The notes beneath the pieces are model-generated. The model saw only the letters and a program-made list of their open reading frames with translations. It was not told where the DNA came from and ran no database searches. From positions 372,001 through 436,000 of the forward strand of contig NZ_JABTEZ010000002.1 of the NCBI RefSeq assembly GCF_015711605.1: a stretch of 64,000 bases of DNA. The letters are read 5' to 3'. The position numbers were made by a program, and so were the translations under genes. Positions 55,220 to 63,280 of the stretch are shown here, in pieces. This stretch comes from Planomonospora sp. ID67723. Its GTDB lineage: Bacteria; Actinomycetota; Actinomycetes; Streptosporangiales; Streptosporangiaceae. The stretch's first letter is position 1, and every line of letters begins with the position of its first letter.

Positions 55220-55897
55220 GTGGAAGTGAGCGAGGCTTCTGTCAACGGCCCCTCCGAAGCGGTCAGAGGCCGTCCTCGCGACCCCCGGGTGGAGGAGCGG
55301 GTCGCACTCGCCGTGATCGGGCTGCTGCTGGAAGCGGGCTACCGGCAGACGACCATCGAGGCCGTGGCGCGCCGTTCCGGGGTGAGCAGGCCCGCGATCT
55401 ACCGGCGCTGGAGGTCCAAGGCGGAGGTCGTGGCGCACGCGCTGTTCGCACGGTCCGACTCCACGGCGCTGCGCGACTCCGGAGACCTGCGCGAGGACCT
55501 GCGCGCCTGGACGCGTGCCGTGCTCGCCAGATTCGGCCGCCCGGAGATCGCCGCGGCCTTCCCCGGGCTCCTGGCGGACCTGCAGGACGAGAAGCGGTCC
55601 CGGACGGGAGGGGACCGGTCCCGGACCGGAGCCGCCCAGCAGGACGGGAACGGGCCGCAGGGCGGCTTCCACGTGGACCTGGTCGGTCCGCGCAGGAGGC
55701 ACTTCGCGCGGACCGTCGAGGCGGCCGCCGCCCGGGGGGAGCTGCGGCCGGGGGCAGACCACGAGGTCCTGTTCGAGCTGCTGGTCGGCTCTGTCTTCCT
55801 GCGCGTGGCGAGCGGCGGGAACGTGGACGACCCCGCCTACGAGGATCGGCTCGTCGACCTGCTGTACCACGCGGTGGCCCGTATCGCCCCGACCTGA
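55220..55897 (+). CDS. TetR/AcrR-family transcriptional regulator
   Basis: 225 residues. HTH: RGRPRDPRVEERVALAVIGL, LLEAGYRQTTIEAVARRSGVS, RPAIYRRWRSKAEVVAHALF; C-terminal TetR_C_11-like helical domain ends VGSVFLRVASGGNVDDPAYEDRLVDLL. GTG starts at 55220 and 55226 are both possible (GAAGG upstream). It is upstream of efeO but has a separate iron-box promoter in between, so it more likely controls surE or itself. Ligand unknown. Confidence 0.9.
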   Translation: MEVSEASVNGPSEAVRGRPRDPRVEERVALAVIGLLLEAGYRQTTIEAVARRSGVSRPAIYRRWRSKAEVVAHALFARSDSTALRDSGDLREDLRAWTRAVLARFGRPEIAAAFPGLLADLQDEKRSRTGGDRSRTGAAQQDGNGPQGGFHVDLVGPRRRHFARTVEAAAARGELRPGADHEVLFELLVGSVFLRVASGGNVDDPAYEDRLVDLLYHAVARIAPT

Positions 55898-55923
55898 AAA
55901 GCACCCCGGGTTGGCGCTGTGAG

Positions 55924-55955
55924 CTTAGGGAAAGCTAAGTTAGGGACGCCTAACT
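55924..55955. promoter_or_regulatory. two overlapping iron-regulator (DtxR/IdeR-type) boxes
   Basis: CTTAG-GGAAAG-CTAAG (55924-55939) and AGTTAGG-GACG-CCTAACT (55938-55955), the latter a perfect 7-bp inverted repeat. Both resemble the 19-bp DtxR/IdeR/DmdR consensus with TTAGG and CTAA half sites and end 19 bp before the efeO ATG. Iron-loaded regulator would repress efeO-efeB. Confidence 0.75.
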
Positions 55956-55973
55956 GACATACAGGAGCCTTCT

Positions 55974-57158
55974 ATGCCCCCCGTCTTCCGTTCCGTCGCC
56001 GCCTGCGGCCTTCTCGCCCTCGCCCTCACCGCATGCAGCTCGGGTGACGACGGTGCCGACGGCGGCTCGTCGAGCGGGAGCGGCAGCGCGGCCGTCGCCC
56101 CGCAGCCCGCCCCGACCGGCAAGGTCACCGAGTCTGTCGACGTCGCGGCCACAGACACCACCTGCGTGGCGGCCAAGACCGCGCTGCCCGCGGGCGTGAT
56201 CAGCTTCAAGCTCAAGAACGACGGCAAGGAGCCCACCTGGCTCTATGTCTTCCGGGCCGACAAGACCGTGGTCAGCGAGCGGGCCAACATCGCCCCCGGC
56301 GCCACCGCCGACCTGGTCGTCGAGCTCGGCGCGGGCACCTACCAGATCGCCTGCAAGCCCAACCACGAGGGCGACGGCATCCGCCAGGACATCACGGTCT
56401 CCGGTGAGCTCGCCGCGCAGGCCGACCCGCGCATCACCCGCGCGGTCGAGGACTACCGCACCTACATCACCGAGCAGGTCGACGACAGCATCGCCAAGAC
56501 CAAGGACTTCGTCGCCGCCGTCAAGGACGGCGACGTGAAGAAGGCCAAGGACCTCTACGCGCCGAGCCGGGTCGGCTGGGAGCGCATCGAGCCGGTCGCC
56601 GAGGCGTTCGGCGACATCGACCCCAAGGTGGACCTGCGCGAGGCCGACCTGGAGGAGGGCGCCACCTGGACCGGCTGGCACCGCCTGGAGAAGGCCCTGT
56701 GGAAGGCCCCCAAGACGGTCGGGAAGGAGTCCAAGTACGGCGACATGCTCCTCGAGGACCTCGACGTGCTCAAGGCCAAGCTGCCCACCGCGGAGATCAC
56801 CGCCAGCTCCATGGCCAACGGCGCCAAGGAACTCCTGGACGAGGTGGCCACCGGGAAGGTGACCGGCGAGGAGGAGGCCTTCTCGCACACCGACCTGTGG
56901 GACTTCAAGGCCAACGTGGACGGCGCGTACAAGGTCTACCAGCTGCTCACCCCGGTCGTGATGGAGAAGAACCCGGCCCTGGTCACCACGCTGGACGCCG
57001 AGTTCGCCGAGCTGAACACCCTGCTGGGCAAGTACGCCAAGGGCGACGGCTTCGTCTCCTACACCGAGCTGTCCAAGGAGCAGGTCAAGGAGCTCGCCGA
57101 CGCGGTCAACGCGCTCGCCGAGCCGCTCTCCGGCCTGGCCGCGGTCGTGGCGGGCTGA
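55974..57158 (+). CDS. efeO: iron uptake lipoprotein EfeO (cupredoxin plus imelysin M75)
   Basis: 394 residues. Lipoprotein signal (LALALTACSS), Gly/Ser linker, a cupredoxin-like beta domain (VDVAATDTTCVAAKTALPAG to GTYQIACKP) and a C-terminal imelysin/M75 helical domain with the metal-binding GWHRLEKALW (GxHxxE) and LLDEVATGKVTGEEEAFSH. EfeO takes ferrous iron or heme-related iron outside the membrane and hands it to the EfeU permease. AGGAGCC precedes ATG. 60 bp before efeB. Iron boxes sit in the promoter. The partner efeU is not in the window. Confidence 0.93.
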   Translation: MPPVFRSVAACGLLALALTACSSGDDGADGGSSSGSGSAAVAPQPAPTGKVTESVDVAATDTTCVAAKTALPAGVISFKLKNDGKEPTWLYVFRADKTVVSERANIAPGATADLVVELGAGTYQIACKPNHEGDGIRQDITVSGELAAQADPRITRAVEDYRTYITEQVDDSIAKTKDFVAAVKDGDVKKAKDLYAPSRVGWERIEPVAEAFGDIDPKVDLREADLEEGATWTGWHRLEKALWKAPKTVGKESKYGDMLLEDLDVLKAKLPTAEITASSMANGAKELLDEVATGKVTGEEEAFSHTDLWDFKANVDGAYKVYQLLTPVVMEKNPALVTTLDAEFAELNTLLGKYAKGDGFVSYTELSKEQVKELADAVNALAEPLSGLAAVVAG

Positions 57159-57218
57159 CCCTCCCGGCCCGGTCCCGGCCGGCGCCGTCCCCGTCCGACC
57201 CGTCACGAGGAGGGAAAC

Positions 57219-58421
57219 ATGACCGACCTCAGCCGCCGCAGACTCCTGACCGGAGCGGGCCTGGCGGTGGGCGCCGGAGCCGCGGCCGGCGCCGGCCTGG
57301 TACGGCTCGCGCAGCCGGAGCCCGTCCACGCCGCCGCCCCCGGCGGGCCGGTCCCGTTCCACGGTCCGAACCAGGCCGGGATCGCCACGCCCGTCCAGGA
57401 CCGGCTGCACTTCGCCGCCCTCGACCTCGGCACCGACTCGCCGGCGAAGGTCGCGGAGCTGCTGCGGGAGTGGACGGCGGCAGCCGTACGGATGACCGCG
57501 GCGCAGGAGGTCGGCGGCGGGGCGACCGGGCCGGAGCTGGCCCCGCCGGACGACACCGGCGAGGCCCTCGGCCTGCCCGCCTCGCGCCTGACGCTGACGG
57601 TCGGCTTCGGACCCTCCTTCTTCGAGAAGCTCAAGCTGCCCGCGCCGGAGAAGCTCAAGGAGCTGCCGCACTTCCCGGCCGACAAGCTCGACCCGGCCCG
57701 CAGCGGTGGCGACATCTGCGTGCAGGCGTGCGCGGACGACCCCCAGGTCGCCGTGCACGCCGTACGGAACCTCGTGCGCATCGCCTTCGGCAGGGCCTCG
57801 GTGCGCTGGTCGCAGCTCGGTTTCGGCAAGACCTCCTCGACCACTCCGGACGCGCAGACCCCGCGCAACCTGTTCGGGTTCAAGGACGGCACCCGCAACA
57901 TCGCCGGGACCGACCGGGCCGCGCTGGACGCCCACGTGTGGGTGGGCGAGGAGGGGCCCGAGTGGCTGCGCGGCGGGTCCTACCTGGTCGCCCGGCGGAT
58001 CCGGATGCACATCGAGACCTGGGACCGGACGTCGCTGAAGGAGCAGGAGGACATCTTCGGCCGCACCAAGAGGGAGGGCGCCCCCTACGGCGCCGCCCGC
58101 GAGCACGACCCGGTCCCGCTGGAGAGGCTGCCGGCCGACTCCCACGTACGGCTGGCGCACCCCGACTCTCTCGGCGGTGTGACGATCCTGCGCCGGGGAT
58201 ACTCCTTCACCGACGGCAGCGACGGCCTGGGGCGGCTGGAGGCGGGCCTGTTCTTCCTGGCCTACCAGCGCGACCCGGAGAAGGGCTTCATCCCCATCCA
58301 GCGGGCGCTGGCGGCGCGCGACCCGCTCAACGAGTACATCCAGCACGTCGGGTCCGGCATCTGGGCCTGCCCGGGCGGTGTGACACCCGGATCATTCTGG
58401 GGCGAAGGACTGTTTCTCTGA
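57219..58421 (+). CDS. efeB: deferrochelatase/Dyp-type peroxidase EfeB
   Basis: 400 residues. A twin-arginine signal (SRRRLLTGAGLAVGAGAAAG) exports it folded with heme. Dyp-type peroxidase fold: the catalytic GFKDGTRN (GxxDG), heme-pocket regions GGSYLVARRIRMHIETWD, DIFGRTKREGAP, with a proximal His in LAHPDS or EHDP. EfeB oxidises ferrous iron or extracts iron from heme outside. Follows efeO; iron-responsive. Confidence 0.93.
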   Translation: MTDLSRRRLLTGAGLAVGAGAAAGAGLVRLAQPEPVHAAAPGGPVPFHGPNQAGIATPVQDRLHFAALDLGTDSPAKVAELLREWTAAAVRMTAAQEVGGGATGPELAPPDDTGEALGLPASRLTLTVGFGPSFFEKLKLPAPEKLKELPHFPADKLDPARSGGDICVQACADDPQVAVHAVRNLVRIAFGRASVRWSQLGFGKTSSTTPDAQTPRNLFGFKDGTRNIAGTDRAALDAHVWVGEEGPEWLRGGSYLVARRIRMHIETWDRTSLKEQEDIFGRTKREGAPYGAAREHDPVPLERLPADSHVRLAHPDSLGGVTILRRGYSFTDGSDGLGRLEAGLFFLAYQRDPEKGFIPIQRALAARDPLNEYIQHVGSGIWACPGGVTPGSFWGEGLFL

Positions 58422-58425
58422 AACG

Positions 58426-58455
58426 TTGTTTTATTGCTGTAAAACGGCGCAGACT
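58426..58455 (+). promoter_or_regulatory. promoter and inverted repeat upstream of the GH63-like gene
   Basis: TTGTTT (58426-58431), 18-nt spacer, CAGACT (58450-58455), with ATG at 58462 falling at +1 (leaderless). GTTTTA-TTGCTG-TAAAAC (58428-58445) is a perfect 6-bp inverted repeat over the -35 and spacer, a plausible repressor site. Confidence 0.6.
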
Positions 58456-58461
58456 GGACAG

Positions 58462-59760
58462 ATGGAGGCGCGGTCGGCGGTAGACGACGCCGCGCTCGGG
58501 CGCGAGGCGTGGTCCGTGCTCGACGCGAACCGGACGGGGTCCGCCACCGTGCCCGCGCCCGGCCTCTACCCGCACCAATGGAGCTGGGACTCGGCCTTCG
58601 TCGCGATCGGGCTGGCCCGCTGGGACACCCGCAGGGCCGCCGCCGAGCTGCTCAGCCTGCTGGCCGGGCAGTGGCGCACCGGCATGGTCCCGCACATCGT
58701 CTTCCACCCGGCGCGCGCCGAGGCCTACTTCCCGGGCCCGTCCGTCTGGCGCTCCCACGACCATCCGGCGGCCCCCACCGGGGTGCTCACCTCGGGGCTG
58801 ACCCAGCCTCCCCTGCACGCCCTGGCGGTGCGCCAGGTGTGGCGGCACGCGGCGGACCGCGACGAGGCCGCCGCCCTGGTCCGGCGGATCTACCCGATGC
58901 TGGCGGCCCAGCACGACTACCTCGCCGCGACCCGCGACCTGGGTGGGGCGGGACTGGCGGCGATCGTGCACCCGTGGGAGTCGGGGATGGACGACAGCCC
59001 CGTCTGGGACGAGCCGCTGGAGGCGCTGCCCGCGGTCCGGTACGCCTACCGGCGCGAGGAACTGCCCGAGCGCCACCCCGACAGCCACCACGACCGCTAC
59101 GTCTGGCTGGCCCTGCGCTACCGCGACTCCGGCTACGACGGGGCCTACCTGCGGCTGGACCATCCGTTCGCGATCGAGGACCCGATGTTCAACGGGATCT
59201 GGCTGGCCTCCTGCCAGGCGCTGGCCGAGCTGGCCCCGGTGGCCGGGTCCGATCCCCGGCCGCACGAGGAGGCCGCCGCGCGCATCCGCACGGCGCTGCT
59301 GGAGCGCCTGTGGTCCGACGGCCTGTTCCACGCCCTCGACCTGCGCGGCGGCCGGCTGATCCCGGTCCGCGCGATCGGCGGCTTCGGTCCGCTGCTCGAC
59401 CCCGGGCTGCCCTTCGAGGTGGCGATGGCGCTGGTGGCCACGCTGGAGTCCGCCCGGTTCATGGGCGCGGCCGGTTACCCGGTGCCGAGCTGTGAGATCC
59501 GGGCGCCGCAGTTCGACCGCTCCCGGTACTGGCGAGGGCCGTCGTGGGTGAACACCAACTGGCTGCTGCGCCGGGCGGCGACCGTGCACGGCCGGACGGA
59601 ACTGGCCCGCCAGCTCACCGCCGCCACCCTCCGCCTGGTGCGGCAGGCGGGGTTCCGGGAGTGCTTCGACCCCTTCGACGGAAGCGGCCGGGGCGGCCGG
59701 GACTTCTCCTGGTCGGCCGCGCTCACCCTCGACCTGCTCGCCGACAGCGCTGAGTCCTGA
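58462..59760 (+). CDS. GH63-like glycoside hydrolase
   Basis: 432 residues, (alpha/alpha)6-barrel type. Seen: GLYPHQWSWDSAFVAIGLARW, GMVPHIVFHPARAEAYFPGP, HPWESGMDDSPVWDEPL (probable catalytic acid/base Asp or Glu), FAIEDPMFNGIW, and YWRGPSWVNTNWLLRRA near the end. The HQWSWDSAF and RGPSWVNTNWL signatures are shared with mannosylglycerate/glucosylglycerate hydrolases and related GH63 members, i.e. compatible-solute turnover. No signal peptide: cytosolic. ATG at 58462 is supported by the leaderless promoter; an upstream TTG at 58426 would read through the operator. Confidence 0.82.
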   Translation: MEARSAVDDAALGREAWSVLDANRTGSATVPAPGLYPHQWSWDSAFVAIGLARWDTRRAAAELLSLLAGQWRTGMVPHIVFHPARAEAYFPGPSVWRSHDHPAAPTGVLTSGLTQPPLHALAVRQVWRHAADRDEAAALVRRIYPMLAAQHDYLAATRDLGGAGLAAIVHPWESGMDDSPVWDEPLEALPAVRYAYRREELPERHPDSHHDRYVWLALRYRDSGYDGAYLRLDHPFAIEDPMFNGIWLASCQALAELAPVAGSDPRPHEEAAARIRTALLERLWSDGLFHALDLRGGRLIPVRAIGGFGPLLDPGLPFEVAMALVATLESARFMGAAGYPVPSCEIRAPQFDRSRYWRGPSWVNTNWLLRRAATVHGRTELARQLTAATLRLVRQAGFRECFDPFDGSGRGGRDFSWSAALTLDLLADSAES

Positions 59761-59869
59761 CGAGGGCCCGCGCGGCGGTGCGGGATCCCGGTGCCGGTCC
59801 GCCCGCCGATAGCGTGGAGGCACGACGTCCCCGAGGCCGAAGCCGGGGTCTCCACGCTGGAGGGATTCG

Positions 59870-60331
59870 ATGAGGCTCTTCAACCGCACGCCCCCCGAGG
59901 TCCGCGCCGCCGTCGAGGCGGCCGACCGGGTGCTGACCTACGCCCAGGGGCCCGACGGATACGTGGTCGTCACCGATCGCGCGCTCTATCTCGGCGGGAC
60001 GAGGCTGGCGTGGTTCACGGTGGATCGCGGCGTGTGGGACGAGGAGGGGCTGACGGTCGTCACCACGGACGGGCGGGAGCACCGGGCGCGGTTGCCCGAG
60101 CCGGGACGGGTCCCGGAGGCCGTGCGGGAACGGGTGGTCGCCTCGATCGTGGTCAGCCAGTACGTCCCGCTGGACGTGCGCGGGGGAGTGCGGCTGGTGG
60201 CCCGCAAGGCGGAGGACGACCGGATGGTCTGGGAGTTCGCCTTCGACGCGGGTCTCGACCCCCAGGACCCCGGTCTGCGGGCGCTGGCCGAGCAGGCCCT
60301 GGAGGGGGTCCGCCGCAGCTTCGGCGTCTGA
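59870..60331 (+). CDS. conserved actinobacterial hypothetical protein
   Basis: 153 residues, start ATG with GGAGGGA. Beta-rich PH-like pattern: VRAAVEAADRVLTYAQGPDGYVVVTDRALYLGG followed by RLAWFTVDRGVWDEEGLTVV, then RVVASIVVSQYVPL and WEFAFDAGLDPQDPGLRALAEQALEGVRRSFGV. The combination (D.YVV.TD.AL, then an SIVVSQYV strand) recurs in actinomycete genomes, but no function is known to me. No catalytic motif visible. It stands between the GH63-like gene and the YtxH-type gene. Confidence 0.75.
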   Translation: MRLFNRTPPEVRAAVEAADRVLTYAQGPDGYVVVTDRALYLGGTRLAWFTVDRGVWDEEGLTVVTTDGREHRARLPEPGRVPEAVRERVVASIVVSQYVPLDVRGGVRLVARKAEDDRMVWEFAFDAGLDPQDPGLRALAEQALEGVRRSFGV

Positions 60332-60401
60332 GCGGGGGCTGCGGCGTCCGGGAGGGGGCCGGCGGGCGGGCGGTCCTGGCCAGGGCCGCCCGCCCGGTGG
60401 T

Positions 60402-60686
60402 TCAGTAGGGTGAGGCGGTCTTCACCTCGTCCGGCCAGCCGGTGCCGGATCCGTCGTGGGGTTCGTTCCCGTGCTTGCCGGGCAGGTGGTTGGCCACCTG
60501 CTCCTTGGCCATCGTGGTCACTCTCGAGACCTGGGCGCCGACCAGCCCGGCGGCCTCCTGGACGGACGGGTTGTCGGTCACCCGCTGGGTCATCCTCTTG
60601 ATTTGCTCGTACCGCTCCCGGCCGGCCCGGCTTCCCAGGACGTAGCCCACCGCCAGGCCCATACAGAACATCATTCGGTAACGCAT
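60402..60686 (-). CDS. YtxH-type small membrane-associated protein
   Basis: 94 residues from ATG at 60686, which follows GGAGGTGGAG; longer frames upstream lack composition. One transmembrane helix, MMFCMGLAVGYVLGSRAG, then a basic, coiled stretch (RERYEQIKRMTQRVTDNPSV) and an amphipathic helix with a polar tail. The FxxGxAxGYVLGSRAGRERYEQI pattern is the actinobacterial YtxH-like motif. Role unknown; probably a membrane stress protein. It lies just left of tRNA-Asn, which is read away from it. Confidence 0.75.
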   Translation of the reverse strand: MRYRMMFCMGLAVGYVLGSRAGRERYEQIKRMTQRVTDNPSVQEAAGLVGAQVSRVTTMAKEQVANHLPGKHGNEPHDGSGTGWPDEVKTASPY

Positions 60687-60853
60687 CTCCACCTCCACAG
60701 GCATGCTCAGCCGGGACCCTACCCACGGATCGCGACTCCTCCCCACCTGCCCCCGCGCCGTCGATGCGACACGCACTCCCGGAGTGCGCTAATCTATTCA
60801 TGCGCCGCAGGGAGCGGGGAGAGAAACCCCCGGTCAGGCGACGTGAAGCACGA

Positions 60854-60929
60854 TCCCGTGTAGCTCAATCGGCAGAGCAGCCGGCTGTTAACCGGCAGGT
60901 TATAGGTTCGAGTCCTATCGCGGGAGCCA
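60854..60929 (+). tRNA. tRNA-Asn(GTT), CCA encoded
   Basis: 76 bases including CCA. Acceptor stem TCCCGTG with CGCGGGA (one G-U pair), D arm AGCTCAATCGGCAGAGC, anticodon stem-loop CCGGCTGTTAACCGG with anticodon GTT, T arm GGTTCGAGTCC flanked by matching stems, discriminator G and genomic CCA. A strong terminator follows directly. Confidence 0.97.
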
Positions 60930-60931
60930 TG

Positions 60932-60977
60932 CGGCGAGGGCCCGGAAGCCATGCTTCCGGGCCCTCGCCGTTTCTTG
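60932..60977 (+). terminator. terminator of tRNA-Asn
   Basis: CGGCGAGGGCCCGGAAG (60932-60948) and 60954-60970 form a perfect 17-bp stem, loop CCATG, followed by TTTCTTG. The T-rich end makes this a classical intrinsic terminator. Confidence 0.93.
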
Positions 60978-61105
60978 TCCTGGTTCTAGGGACAAATGAC
61001 GTTGAATCACTGAAAATGATGAGCACCGCACCCTGCGTCGTCGTGCGCGCGTCCGGTGACGCGGACATGACGGCGCGGAGTACGGCTGCCGCGGATCACA
61101 GCGAT

Positions 61106-61128
61106 CGCAGTGGGGAAGGGCCACTGCG
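61106..61128 (+). other. hairpin in the upstream region of the NOS gene
   Basis: CGCAGTGG (61106-61113) and CCACTGCG (61121-61128) form a perfect 8-bp stem with a GGAAGGG loop, 49 bp before the NOS ATG. An earlier inverted repeat, TTGTCC...GGACAA, is at 60975-60995. Either could be regulatory; the gap is 199 bp and has no gene. Confidence 0.45.
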
Positions 61129-61176
61129 GCCAGGGCACCGGCCGCCCGGAACGGCCGACGTGCCCGTGAGCCACAC

Positions 61177-62418
61177 ATGGGTGGTTGTTCAGTGCTGACC
61201 TGGCGGAGGTCCCGGCGCCATGCGCCGAATCCGATCCACGGTGCCGACGACGATTCGCGCGGGCGCGTGCCCGGGCGTCCCGTCCCCTGCGTCGACCTGG
61301 CGGAGGCGGAGGCATACCTGGAGCTGTTCCATGCCGAGAACCCCTCGGCCGGACCCGTCAAACCGCGCCTGCGCGAGGTGCGGGCCGAGATCACGAGAAC
61401 GGGGACGTACACGCACACGCCCGGAGAGCTGGCCTACGGCGCCCGGGTGGCCTGGCGCAACAGCAGCAAGTGCATCGGGCGGCTCTACTGGCGCTCGCTG
61501 CGCGTGCGCGACCGCAGGAGCGTCGACACCCCCGAGGGGGTCGCGGCGGAGTGCGTGAACCACCTGCGGGATGCGGCGCCCGGCCGCCGCATCCGCCCCA
61601 CGATCACGGTCTTCGCCCCCGACCGGCCCGGGGCGCCCGGCCCGCGGATCTGGAACGAGCAGCTCATCCGGTACGCCGGGTACGAGATGGACGACGGCTC
61701 GATCGTCGGCGATCCCCGGTACGCCGATTTCACCACGATGCTCCGCAAGCTCGGCTGGCCGGGCGGGCCCGGCACGCCGTTCGACGTGCTCCCGCTGGCG
61801 GTCTCGGTGGGCGACGGGCCGCCGCTGGTCTCGGCGGTCCCCGGCGACGCGGTGCTGGAGGTGGCGCTCTCCCACCCGTCCTACCCCTGGTTCGAGCAGC
61901 TCGGACTGCGCTGGCACGCCGTACCGGCGATCTCGAACATGTGCCTGGAGATCGGCGGGATCTGCTACCGCGCCGCGCCGTTCAACGGCTGGTACATGGG
62001 CACCGAGATCGGCGCGCGCAACCTGGCCGACACCGACCGCTACAACCTGCTCCCGGTCGTCGCCCGGGCGCTCGCCCTGGACACCGGCACCGACCGCTCG
62101 CTCTGGCGGGACCACGCCCTGGTGGAGCTGAACGTCGCGGTGCTGCACTCCTTCGAGCGGGCGGGCGTGACCATGACCGACCACCACACCGAGTCCCGGC
62201 GCTTCCTGACCCACCTGGACCGGGAGGAGCGGGCGGGCCGGGTCTGCCCGGCCGACTGGAGTTGGATCGTTCCTCCCCTGTCGGGCTCGGCCACTCCCGT
62301 CTTCCACCGCTACTACGACGACAGGCAGCTCTCGCCGAACTTCGTCCACCACCCCGACTCGGTGGACCGGGGCCTCGGGCGCCCGCCCGCGCTGTCGCCG
62401 GAGGGGGAAAAGGTGTAG
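61177..62418 (+). CDS. nos: bacterial nitric oxide synthase oxygenase
   Basis: 413 residues, oxygenase domain only, as usual in bacteria. Heme-thiolate ligand Cys99 in AWRNSSKCIGRLYW; substrate-binding Glu277 in FNGWYMGTEIGARNLAD (arginine guanidinium contact); PAISNMCLEIGGICY and WSWIVPPLSGSATPVFH form the pterin and heme pocket. Converts arginine via N-hydroxyarginine to nitric oxide and citrulline, needing a separate reductase. ATG at 61177 has no clear Shine-Dalgarno; a GTG at 61192 is an alternative. In Gram-positive bacteria NOS protects against oxidative stress and antibiotics or serves nitration (known biology). Probably expressed alone. Confidence 0.93.
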   Translation: MGGCSVLTWRRSRRHAPNPIHGADDDSRGRVPGRPVPCVDLAEAEAYLELFHAENPSAGPVKPRLREVRAEITRTGTYTHTPGELAYGARVAWRNSSKCIGRLYWRSLRVRDRRSVDTPEGVAAECVNHLRDAAPGRRIRPTITVFAPDRPGAPGPRIWNEQLIRYAGYEMDDGSIVGDPRYADFTTMLRKLGWPGGPGTPFDVLPLAVSVGDGPPLVSAVPGDAVLEVALSHPSYPWFEQLGLRWHAVPAISNMCLEIGGICYRAAPFNGWYMGTEIGARNLADTDRYNLLPVVARALALDTGTDRSLWRDHALVELNVAVLHSFERAGVTMTDHHTESRRFLTHLDREERAGRVCPADWSWIVPPLSGSATPVFHRYYDDRQLSPNFVHHPDSVDRGLGRPPALSPEGEKV

Positions 62419-62455
62419 AACGTTATTCTGTAGTTCGGAGGAAAGGGCGCGGAAA

Positions 62456-63229
62456 ATGCTGGATCTGGTGCTGCCGTCGATCGACCGGGGCGTGCTGACG
62501 TTGACGTTCAACCGTCCGGACCGGCTCAACGCCTGGACCGACGCGATGGGGCGGCGCTACTTCGACCAGCTGGCGGAGGCGGAGCAGAACCCCGAGGTCA
62601 GGGTGATCGTGGTCACCGGTGCCGGAAGGGGCTTCTGCGCCGGGGCCGACTTCCAGACGCTCAACGCCATCCAGGACGGCTCCTACGAGGGGGAGCCCGA
62701 CAAGCGCCCCAACTCCTTCCCGACCACCATCGGCAAGCCGATCATCGCCGCCGTCAACGGCGCCTGCGCCGGGCTCGGCATGGTCCACGCCCTCTTCTGC
62801 GATCTGGTCTTCACCGCCGCGGAGGCCAAGTGGACCACCGCCTTCGCCCGGCGCGGCCTGATCGCCGAGTACGGCCTGTCCTGGGCCCTGCCCCGGCTGA
62901 TCGGCCAGGCCAGGGCCATGGACCTGCTGCTGTCGGGCCGGACCTTCACCGGGGCGGAGGCCTACGAGCTGGGCCTGGTCTCCCGCTCGGTGCCCGGCGA
63001 GAGCCTCCTGGAGGAGACCCTGGCATACGCCCGTGAGCTGGCCACGCACAGCTCCCCGGCCTCCATGGCGGTGATGAAGCGCCAGGTCTGGGGCGACTGG
63101 AACAGCACGCTCGAGGCGGCGGAGTCCACGGCCGTGCGCCTGATGGCGGAGTCCTTCGGCCGCCCCGACTTCGCCGAGGGCGTCGCCAGCTTCCTGGAGC
63201 GCCGCGAGCCCCGGTTCCCGCCGCTGTAG
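62456..63229 (+). CDS. enoyl-CoA hydratase/isomerase family protein
   Basis: 257 residues, crotonase fold. Seen: RGVLTLTFNRPDRLNAWTDAM, oxyanion-hole GRGFCAGADFQ, IAAVNGACAGLGMVHALFCDLVF, and the catalytic-Glu region FARRGLIAEYGLSWALPRLIG. AEYGLSW replaces the classical pair of Glu residues by one clear Glu, so hydration versus isomerisation cannot be decided. Start ATG is 38 bp after the NOS gene and has GGAGGAAAG-like bases upstream (62438-62446), so it may be co-transcribed with NOS, although the functions seem unrelated. Confidence 0.9.
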   Translation: MLDLVLPSIDRGVLTLTFNRPDRLNAWTDAMGRRYFDQLAEAEQNPEVRVIVVTGAGRGFCAGADFQTLNAIQDGSYEGEPDKRPNSFPTTIGKPIIAAVNGACAGLGMVHALFCDLVFTAAEAKWTTAFARRGLIAEYGLSWALPRLIGQARAMDLLLSGRTFTGAEAYELGLVSRSVPGESLLEETLAYARELATHSSPASMAVMKRQVWGDWNSTLEAAESTAVRLMAESFGRPDFAEGVASFLERREPRFPPL

Positions 63230-63235
63230 CGCCGA

Positions 63236-63269
63236 GAGCCCGGATGGGAGGCATTCCTCATCCGGGCTC
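63236..63269. terminator. bidirectional terminator hairpin
   Basis: GAGCCCGGATG (63236-63246) with CATCCGGGCTC (63259-63269), perfect 11-bp stem and 12-nt loop, between the convergent hydratase and ABC exporter genes. Confidence 0.75.
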
Positions 63270-63280
63270 CGGCGCCGCGC

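Noticed and set aside
60854-60977. tRNA-Asn as an integration site of a mobile element
   Set aside because: No integrase, no direct repeat of the tRNA 3' end was seen downstream, and ordinary chromosomal genes follow.
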